From the NCBI RefSeq assembly GCF_023159225.1, contig NC_063180.1, positions 6,011,297-6,075,296 on the forward strand: a stretch of 64,000 bases of DNA, written 5' to 3'. Below are positions 56,810-64,000 of the stretch, one piece after another (the first letter of the stretch is position 1; the number at the start of each line of letters is the position of its first letter). Both the position numbers and the translations under genes were made by a program. Origin of the DNA: Perognathus longimembris pacificus. Its lineage: Eukaryota; Chordata; Mammalia; Rodentia; Heteromyidae. The notes beneath the pieces are model-generated. The model was given only the letters and a program-made list of their open reading frames with translations, did not search any database and had not been told where the DNA came from.

Positions 56810-56945
56810 GACTGGGACCGGGCAGTTGAGGTGCCCTGGCTTGAATCTGCCACTTAGAACTGTGGAAGGGGAAGCATGGACTCAGGAGGGGTAGTTGGCC
56901 TCTCTAAGCTGCTGCTTTCTGTCCTAAATGACCTGTCTCAAAGGA
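56810..56945 (+). mobile_element. MIR fragment
   Basis: 'tggcttgaatctgccactta' followed by 'ggcctctctaagctgctgct' matches sense MIR ('gaatcccggctctgccactt ... cctctctgtgcctc'). Confidence 0.5.
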
Positions 56946-57715
56946 CACCCACCACAGGGCCAGGCCTGCCACCAGTCATGTCCCTCGGGTCCCCTGTCTG
57001 GCTCATATTAGAGACAGGGAATGGCATGGACACTCTCACAGTTTCACCTTGACCTGTGCTGAGCCCTTTTCACCACTCCTACCTTCTCTCTGGGTCTCCC
57101 CTTTTTCTCCTTTTTCATTGTTCCTTCTTTCTCCTCTCCCTCTCTCCCTTCCTCTCCTCTTCCTTCCTTCAAGGATCCTTCCTTCCATCTTCCCTCCCTC
57201 CCATTCTTTCTCTTTCCCTCCCTCCTCCCTCTGTCTTTCACACCCAGTGTTGAGAGCCAGGACCTGGTCAGTCTGCTCTTGGGGAAGCAGAGGTGGCACT
57301 GGCGAGGTGCACAGCTGGACTCTTAGCAATTAGACCTTCTTGATCTCAACATGTCGGGTTCATCTGTATTCAAGGAAATTGCTTCCCAATTGCCAGAGGA
57401 TATGTGTGTGTACACATGCATGCACATGTATGTGAGTGAATGCTCACACCAAGCTTCCCTTTTCAGTATTGACTTCTAAGACCTAAGTGACCTTTTTGAG
57501 AACTGAGAAAGCCAAAGGTGCTTACACTCTAAAGAACAAAACCTGCTGCATTGAATTCCTTCACCATGCATTGATGTCTACTCCTGCAGAAGGATGCATG
57601 TGTCATTTTCTTTTCCCAATTGCCTAAACACGAATAGCTCTCCTCCTCCCTTTGACAGCATGGATCTGCCTTGCACAGGTCTGATGAAAGGAGAACCTGG
57701 CAGTCCTGGTCCCGC
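56946..57715. other. Unique sequence with a pyrimidine tract
   Basis: 57060-57240 is an imperfect C/T-rich tract (purine-rich on the minus strand) that yields low-complexity frames on both strands. The rest is unassigned. Confidence 0.5.
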
Positions 57716-57719
57716 AGTT

Positions 57720-57860
57720 AGCAACAAGGCTTAGAGATCAGACCACCTGAGTCCAGCCCCAGCCCTTCCTCTTGTCTGCTCTGTGTCCTTGAGCAAGTGA
57801 ATTAACTTTCTCTAGGCCTCGGCTACCCAGCCCTGGAAAGAGGTGTTAGATCATGGACAT
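57720..57860 (+). mobile_element. MIR fragment
   Basis: 'gaccacctgagtccagcccc', 'ctgctctgtgtccttgagca' and 'aattaactttctctaggcct' follow sense MIR in order. Confidence 0.65.
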
Positions 57861-59760
57861 GGTATGCCTGGGGCAGAAGGTAAGTGTCAACTATTTTTAT
57901 TATTGAACCATGAGAGTCCCAAGTCCTCTTTCGGGGCAGGGAGTATGGAAGACACAGTAGGCTCAGACTGAGTGATGGCTCCCCTCTCCCAAGCTGTACT
58001 GCAGGCTGGGTTCACTCCAATCCCTTCCCCATAGGGACCTTAGGACACTTTTTCTCACAAGCATTGAGGGGTTCAGTACCTGCAACTTCCAAGGCTGCCT
58101 CAGGGGCCCTTGAAGCTGGGCAATAGCTGCAGGAGGCCTAGGCCCTACCTGCCCCTCCTCCCTCTAGCCTTGTACAAGACTGTAGGAAGGATTTCTTCAG
58201 ACATCAGCTAACCTTACAAGCTGGGACCTAGAAAATCGCCTACCTTCCTGAACCCCAGGATCCTGATTGTGGTTTTGTTTAGAAGCGAGAAGGTAACTAG
58301 GCTTCACTGTAAATGATGCTAACAACACTGAGTTCATGAGAACAGACATGTTCATCTCTCAGTAAATATTTCATGTGAGCCAATGTAGCCAGAGCCAGCA
58401 GGTCCCAATGCACTGTGGATACGACCCTGCCTTCCATGTACACAGGAGGGTTGTGCCTCATACCACCCTAGCAGCCTGGCTCCTGGTTCAGCCACACTTA
58501 GCCTCTGAACCTGGCTTCTCCACTTGCCAGTTTCCTCTGAAGCATCCTTCATCGCATCCCTTGATGTGGCCTGGACCCAGGGCAATATGTCTCTGGTAGA
58601 ATTCAGCACTTCCAGAAGCACAACCAGGGGCTTAGTCACAAAACCTCAGTATCCAAACTAAGCAGATGGTGACCCTGTCACCAAGCCTGAGAGCAAGACA
58701 AGCAGAGGGCTTTGTGTGGTGAGGAGTGGTCATATCTCCAGTATTTCACATGGCTATAAGGAAGCCCTCTGCGCCCTCCCCACCTCTTGCTGCCAGCCTG
58801 CTGCATACCCGCTAAAAACAAAAGGACATGCCTTCCCACCTCCACCCCACCCCACCAGCCCCATAGAGAATCTGACCCTCCACCTGCCTGGCCTTCAGAA
58901 CCAAACAAGCACTTGTTCACACGCCTGTCAGCTCAGACCTACTGCCCTACGTCACCTACCCTGGGAACCTGGCAGGTAAACCACTGTGCTCCCCTAATTA
59001 TTTACTTGGCTGTGTAGGTGAGGGCATGGTTTGTGAGGGTTGAATCAGGACTGAGGGGGATGGGGACACGAGGGATGGAGCTGGTCACCAGTTCTGTCCT
59101 GTTGGGAGCTGTCCAGGAAGGCCACAGGCTGCCTCAGCACAGCAAGGAGGGTGAGGAACAGCCCCAGCTGGCTCCAGGCTCTCATTGTCATCACTCAGGA
59201 CCAATTGGTGGTGTGGCAATGGCTCTGTTTATACCAAGCCCTTGGCCACCTTCCCTCCTTCAAACAAAACTCAGTCCTGCACCCTCCTCCTACAACCACA
59301 TCAGGCTGGTTCAATACCACCAGCACAGCTGGGTCCATCACACATCTGCCAAACTTGGACCTTGCTGGTAGGAACTGCCTATCCTCTCTCCATCCCCAGC
59401 AACTTCTTCACACAATTCTGTCCCCTACACTCCACATCCAACACTGGGCTCTGTGCCCTATCCTGGGCTCTGATGTGCCACAGCTACTCCACAGAGGCAT
59501 GGCCTCACTGGCCAGATCATGGACAGCAGATGCCCTGGGTCCCAAAGAGAAAACCCCTTGTGGCCCTGCTCTGGCTCCCCAGGTTGAGCAAGTGTAGATC
59601 TGCAGATCCACAGGGGCCCTGGGCCAATGAGCCACCTCAGCCCTGCCCTGGAGACTGAGACAGACCAACAGTGCAGGGAGAGCATCCTGCAGGCCTGCAG
59701 CCCACATCCCACATCAGGCCTGTCAACAGGGCTGTGTGCTACCACCTTCTCTTTCTCATT
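57861..59760. other. Unique GC-richer sequence
   Basis: Overlapping frames of 74-157 residues (for example 59185-59658, +) without domains. No CpG island, promoter or splice structure supported. Confidence 0.45.
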
Positions 59761-59764
59761 TCAT

Positions 59765-60000
59765 GCAGACACACACGTGCTCATGCCATCTCGCACACTC
59801 ACACTTGACTTCATGGGCTGTCACTCTGCTTCACATCACAGTTGTACACTCACTAACACACTACCTCACACTGTACATTCTCACACACTTGTAAATTCAC
59901 ATTCTCACACACATTTGTACCATTGCATACCCATGTGGCATACTGTAATTCATGCACATAGTCACATCCACACATTGCTTCATGCTCATTTAGGAAGACA
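59765..60000. repeat. Imperfect CA-rich tract
   Basis: CACACA, CTCACA and CATTCACA words with no fixed period. Confidence 0.65.
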
Positions 60001-60344
60001 CGTCCCCTCATTTAGAGAGCATTACCTCCAATATTGGCCTCTCTGGTTCTCATTGCTGGGGCAGAGGCAGGTGTAGTCCCTTGAAAGACCAGCTCCCCAC
60101 TGGAAGAAGAGAGGTTTACAAGTGGGAGAGGCCCAGGCTTAGAGTCCTTATACCACCTCCCAAGTCCTTCCCTCACTCCACACACAGAGGGGTCCCCAGT
60201 CAAGCTGAACCCTCACTCTTCTCCTCCTTCACAGGACTTCTGCCATAAGGCCTCAAGCTCAGCTCATCCCCAGACCTCTACAGTGACCAGGCACCCCAAG
60301 ACTCCCCTGGAAGGAGATAGGTTGGAGTTGAACACAATTGGATG
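60001..60344. other. Unique sequence
   Basis: Nothing recognised. Confidence 0.4.
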
Positions 60345-60500
60345 AATGCTAACAGTGCCTCATGTAAGTTGTGCAATTCTACCTCTCTGAGCCTCAATTT
60401 CCCGTCATGAAAGTGGAAATGGAATGACCTGTAGAGTGAAGATGGAATGTGTTAGAGTCATTAGGACTTAGTATATGGCAAGTGCTCAATTCCATTGCCC
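60345..60500 (+). mobile_element. MIR fragment
   Basis: 'ctctctgagcctcaatttcc' and 'tatggcaagtgctcaattcc' match the sense MIR core and 3' end. Confidence 0.65.
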
Positions 60501-60789
60501 CTCCCATCCCTCACCTGCTCAAACAGGTAAAGTGGCCTGGACTTGAAGCTGCCATGCTTGGAAAAGGCAGCAACCAGTTCAGCACCCACCTTAGAAGTCT
60601 TGCTGGACCTGCCTCACTGACAAGACAATCATGGCCCTAGCAGGCTGAGCAGGGCAGGCACTGCATAGCCTGGGAAACTGCTTTAAAGAAGGCCCAAAGC
60701 CAAGGGCACAGCACACAAAAGCAACAGAAGCCAGAGGAAGTTCAAGGGTAACTCCCTGGCCTAGCAGCCCTCTGTCATAGAACATAGGA

Positions 60790-60906
60790 TAGCACTGTAG
60801 AGGTGGTCTTTTGACATTGTATTCCTTCCAAGAAGCACCTGCTCCTTCCACCTTATAGGTGAGGAAATTGAGGCAGTCTGCTCAGACTCACATTTGAAAG
60901 CCAGGT
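60790..60906 (-). mobile_element. MIR fragment
   Basis: 'ccttataggtgaggaaattg' followed by 'aggcagtctgctcagactca' matches antisense MIR. Confidence 0.6.
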
Positions 60907-60909
60907 CCA

Positions 60910-61225
60910 GCCAGGCACACCCTTGTAATCCTAACTATGAGAGAGGCTAAGATCAAGAAGACTGTGTTTCCAGGCCAGCTTGGAACAAAAAAGTTCAAGA
61001 GCCTCCATCTAGGCAAAAGGAAAATGGGTGTGGTGATGTATGCTTATCCCAACTATGACAGGAAGCATAAATAGAGGGATTGTGGTCCAGACATAGGCCT
61101 ATGCAAAAAGCGAGACCCTATCCCCCGCAAAAAAAAGTGTAAAAAGAGGCTAGAGGTATGGTTCAGCAGTAGAGTGCCAACCTAGCAAGCCAAATTTAAA
61201 TCCTAGTACCACTAAAAAGAAAACA
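60910..61225 (+). mobile_element. B1-B1-ID composite SINE
   Basis: Two B1-like segments ('cttgtaatcctaactatgag' and 'gtggtgatgtatgcttatcc') followed by an ID-like segment ('ggctagaggtatggttcagc', 'agtagagtgccaacctagca'). This is the sense counterpart of the copy at 13081. Confidence 0.75.
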
Positions 61226-61475
61226 CGAGCCAACTCCACAGAATGTTCTAGATATTAGGCATTTCATCTCTTTGCTCTCCTAATTGGGAGAGCAGATTTT
61301 TTTTTTAACTAGAAAGGCTATTCCTTAGCTAAACAAACCTGGTCCCCTAACTGCCCTGAGGGCAGGCCATTGAGAGCTACAAGCAACTTGTGACTTCTAC
61401 TCCAAGGCAGACCCTAGAAAGTGCCACCAAACCCCACAAGTGGCATCTTACCCACAGTACAACAGAAGCATGCAC
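61226..61475. other. Unique sequence
   Basis: Nothing recognised. Confidence 0.3.
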
Positions 61476-61479
61476 GAAA

Positions 61480-61760
61480 CTATCAACTTCTACATAAGCA
61501 CCACCAAATGGCATGGGAGAGATATGGCTGTATAAATAACTCCAGCATCACAGAGCATAATTATTAAATGTTGTCACTTCAGAAGAAAATTAATTAGCAG
61601 TAGCTGTAGCTGTCTTGGGTCTGCTTAAGCAGCGTGCATCTCAATTAAAATTTAATTGCCACAGCTTCAATCACAGCAGGTTAAACGGTTTGCAATGCTG
61701 AGTGGGCTCACGTCCTCACAAAACTTAAATTAGTGTGGAGTGTAGGACATGTCACAGAAG
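61480..61760. promoter_or_regulatory. Candidate conserved non-coding element
   Basis: Repeat-free, AT-rich block with 'agcataattattaaatgttg', 'gaagaaaattaattagcagt', 'ctcaattaaaatttaattgc' and 'acttaaattagtgtggagtg', dense in homeodomain-type TAATTA cores. No open frame of interest. Looks like a developmental enhancer, unproven. Confidence 0.45.
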
Positions 61761-61925
61761 GAGACACAGCAGACAAGGAAGCAACATGGGCAAGTCCTCA
61801 TACACCTCAGTCCCCATGTCTGAAGATCCTGGAAAGAGGAGTGCTTATAGGGTGGACTTAGAAGTAGTCCCCCACAGACCTATCCTTAGGAACAGAGCTT
61901 TTAAGCTCTATTAAGGACCCTGTAG

Positions 61926-62126
61926 GGGCTGGGAATATGGCCTAGTGGCAAGAGTGCTTGCCTCATATACATAAAGCCCTGGGTTCGATTCCTCAGCACC
62001 ACATATATAGAAAAAGGCCAGAAGAGGCACTGTGGCTCAAGTGGCAGAGTGCTAGCCTTGAGCAAAAAGAAGCCAGGGACTCAGGCCCTGAATCCAAGCG
62101 CCAGGACTGGCAAAAAAAAAAAAAAA
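61926..62126 (+). mobile_element. IDL-Geo SINE (full dimer)
   Basis: ID half 'gggaatatggcctagtggca', Geo half 'gcactgtggctcaagtggca', A tail. Target duplication 'aaggaccctgtag' (61913-61925) against 'aaggaccttgtag' (62127-62139), 12 of 13. The Geo half lacks about 10 bp ('cagtgct' region) compared with other copies. Confidence 0.95.
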
Positions 62127-62204
62127 AAGGACCTTGTAGATGGGCTGTATAACAGAATAGGATCTGAACAAACAGCTGACAATATGCCATCCATGGGAGC
62201 AAGT

Positions 62205-62300
62205 AAAGATCTAGGGCAAGTGGTAGAGAATTAGCCTTTAAAAAAAAAAAAAAGGTCAAACAAAAGTACAAGACCCTGAGTTTATGTCCCAGGACTGGCA
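62205..62300 (+). mobile_element. Degraded Geo-like monomer
   Basis: 'gcaagtggtagagaattagc', an A-run, then 'gaccctgagtttatgtccca' and 'ggactggcag' match the Geo module with changes. No left half is seen. Its tail is the GGGA repeat that follows. Confidence 0.65.
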
Positions 62301-62358
62301 GAGGGAGGGAGGGAGGGAGGGAGGGAGGGAGGGAGGGAGGGAGGGAGGGAGAGAGAGA
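62301..62358. repeat. (GGGA)n microsatellite
   Basis: About 13 uninterrupted GGGA units ending in GAGA. Confidence 0.95.
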
Positions 62359-62371
62359 ATGAATGAGTGAG

Positions 62372-62588
62372 CGAGCCAGGTGCTGGTGGCTCATGCCTGC
62401 AATCCTAGCTACTTAGGAGGTTGAGATCTGAGGATCACAGTTCAAAGCCAGCCAGGGTAGGAAAGTCTGTGGGCCTCTTATCTTCAATTAAGTAGCAAAA
62501 AACTGGAAGTGGCGCTGTGGCTCCAGTGGTAGAACACTAGCCTTGAGCCAAAGAGGTCAGGGACAGAGCCCAGGCCCCACAACTGACA
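62372..62588 (+). mobile_element. B1-Geo SINE
   Basis: 'gccaggtgctggtggctcat', 'aggttgagatctgaggatca' (B1 half) and 'gtggcgctgtggctccagtg', 'ctagccttgagccaaagagg' (Geo half). Its tail is the large purine microsatellite. Confidence 0.93.
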
Positions 62589-63000
62589 AGAAGGAAGGAA
62601 GGAAGGAAGGAAGGAAGGAAGGAAGGAAGGAAGGAAGGAAGGAAGGAAGGGAGGGAGGGAGGGAGGGAGGGAGGGAGGGAGGGAGGGAGGGAGGGAGGGA
62701 GGGAGGGAGGGAGGGAGGGAGGGAGGAAGGAAGGAAGGAAGGAGAAAGAGAGGAGAGAAAAAGAGAGGGAGAGGGAGAGAGGGAGGAAGCAAGTGAGCAA
62801 ACAAAGAAGAAGGGAAGGAAAGAAAGGAGGGAAGAAAAGAAGGAAATGAGGGAGGGGCAAAAGGGAAGGGAAGGAGGGAGAGAGGGAGGGAGGGAGGGAG
62901 GGAGGGAGGGAGGGAGGGAGGGAGGGAGAGAGGGAGGGAGGGAGGGAGGGAGGGAGGGAGGGAGGGAGGGAGGGAGGGAGGGAGGGAGGGAGGGAGGAGG
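62589..63000. repeat. Large GGAA/GGGA purine microsatellite (about 410 bp)
   Basis: About 15 GGAA units, then about 22 GGGA units, a mixed GA-rich middle (62740-62870), then two more long GGGA arrays. Nearly all A/G on the + strand, one of the few places where no base can be called unique. The 270- and 178-residue antisense frames are serine/proline/leucine artefacts. Confidence 0.97.
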
Positions 63001-63224
63001 CCAGGACTATGAAAACAGAGTGGCAAGGACTGTACAAAGAAGCAGCCAGGCCAGGAAAGCTTGAAACCACCATAAGTGATCAAGGCCTGACTCTCAAGAA
63101 TTGGGATAGAAGGTTTGTTCAAGCTCTCTGAGTGTTGAAACCATGTAAACCTGCAGGGATAACCCAGGGTTATCCATTTTTGACCCTTTGTTTGGGAATT
63201 TGTGCAAACACACACAACTAAGGT

Positions 63225-63440
63225 ACTGTCACTCCATAGCTGCCAGGGATGAGGTGTCATTCTTAATGGGTACAAGGGTTCTTTGGGGGATAACAAACAT
63301 TTCTTAAAATTAGATAGTATAACAGTTACACAATTGTGAATATTCTAAAAGTTACTTATTATATACTTGAAAGAGTAGATTTTGTGGTATATGTTATATT
63401 TAAATAAAGCAATTATTTATTGAAACAAGTAGAGTTGGGC
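63225..63440 (+). mobile_element. Old L1M 3' end
   Basis: 'gctgccagggatgaggtgtc', 'ttaatgggtacaagggttct' and 'cacaattgtgaatattctaa' follow the L1M 3' UTR, ending in an A/T-rich tail. Confidence 0.8.
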
Positions 63441-63448
63441 TGAAGGAA

Positions 63449-63535
63449 GGGGTGTAGCTCAGTGGTAAAGCACTTGCCTGGCATGTATGAGGCCCTTGGT
63501 TCCATCTCCAGCATGACAGAAAATAACAATAACCA
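63449..63535 (+). mobile_element. ID-type SINE
   Basis: 'ggggtgtagctcagtggtaa' and 'agcacttgcctggcatgtat' are close to the ID core; the box B-like 'ggttccatctccagc' and an A-rich tail follow. Confidence 0.85.
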
Positions 63536-63765
63536 AGAAAAAGGTATGGTCTTCACCCAAATGCAGCCACCCAGAGCTGCCAGGTTTCTTCCAGGACCCT
63601 ACTAGGCTCATATCTTTCAGCTGATGCCATCCAAGGGCAGTGACACAGGTGAACTTCAGGTTAGGATGGCCAGATGTGGGAATGTTGTGGGGGCCAAAAG
63701 GCTTAGGATATTCTAAATTGCCAGCCTGTTCCTGCAAAGCTTCTCACTTCAAAATCAGGATGTTA
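63536..63765. other. Unique sequence
   Basis: Nothing recognised. Confidence 0.3.
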
Positions 63766-63766
63766 G

Positions 63767-64000
63767 CCTTGTGCTGGTGGCTCATGCCTATAATCCTGGT
63801 TACTCAGGAGGTTGAGATCTGAGGATCCAAGTTTTAAGCCAGTCCTGATAGAAAAGTCCATGAGACCCTTATCTACAATTAACTACCAAAAAGCCAAAAT
63901 GGAGCTATGGCACAAGTGGTAGCACATCAGCCTTGAGCAAAACAGCTTCAGGACAGTGTCCAGGCTCTGAGTTCAAGCCCCAGTAATGGTACACATGTGC
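63767..64000 (+). mobile_element. B1-Geo SINE reaching the window edge
   Basis: 'gtgctggtggctcatgccta', 'ttactcaggaggttgagatc' (B1 half) and 'ggagctatggcacaagtggt', 'tgagttcaagccccagtaat' (Geo half). The tail may continue past the right edge. Confidence 0.92.

Noticed and set aside
62484..63296. 270-residue minus-strand open frame, and overlapping 178- and 173-residue frames
   Set aside because: They translate GGAA/GGGA microsatellites into proline/serine/leucine or glycine/arginine/glutamate repeats; stops are absent because the tandem repeat contains none.
1..64000. A previously undescribed multi-gene system
   Set aside because: No intact gene of any kind could be supported; the window is repeats, microsatellites, unique non-coding DNA and candidate regulatory elements.

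Overview
This window is mammalian nuclear DNA from a rodent, and no functional gene can be supported in it. The best taxonomic clue is a set of dimeric SINEs. Their left half resembles a rodent ID (tRNA-Ala-derived) element. Their right half is a conserved module of about 100 bp centred on 'gtggctcaagtggcagagtg'. This matches the published description of IDL-Geo, a SINE reported only from Geomyoidea (pocket mice, kangaroo rats, pocket gophers). The same right module also follows a B1/7SL-like left half in many copies, here called B1-Geo. The species cannot be fixed from sequence alone.

Layout. 1-2.1 kb: a degraded SINE, a TC/AC microsatellite, unique DNA and a three-copy AC minisatellite. 2.1-7.35 kb: one old L1M-type LINE on the + strand, interrupted by a younger L1 3' end (itself hit by IDL-Geo), two SINEs with long purine tails and a MER2-like DNA transposon. 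7.35-13 kb: mostly unique DNA with scattered SINE, MIR and MER2 remnants. 13-16 kb: old L1 pieces on the - strand; one carries a nested L1 3' end and a SINE. 17.9-23.4 kb: a 5.4 kb stretch without SINEs that holds AT-rich sequence resembling conserved non-coding elements (CNEs). 23.4-26.4 kb: SINEs, a decayed hAT transposon and a possible LTR. 26.9-32.8 kb: unique DNA with L2, L1 and MIR remnants. 32.8-35.8 kb: a SINE, a lone Geo monomer with perfect target-site duplications, a strong CNE candidate, and a Tigger element split by IDL-Geo. 36-49 kb: unique DNA, a third MER2, microsatellites, an antisense retroviral LTR beside a B1-Geo, another CNE candidate, hAT and L2 remnants, and an IDL-Geo inserted inside a B1-Geo. 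50-61 kb: mostly unique with few SINEs, one MER20-like element, MIRs and a B1-B1-ID composite. 61.5-64 kb: a CNE candidate, IDL-Geo, a purine microsatellite of about 410 bp, an L1M 3' end and SINEs running off the right edge.

Interpretation. Every long open frame lies in a repeat, a microsatellite or unique sequence without a recognisable protein, a splice structure or a CpG island. The window therefore looks intergenic or intronic. The main content is the nested order of transposon insertions and five or six candidate CNE blocks that could be enhancers of an unseen gene. No new biochemical system was found. Calls of repeat family rest on consensus sequences recalled from knowledge, not on a database search.
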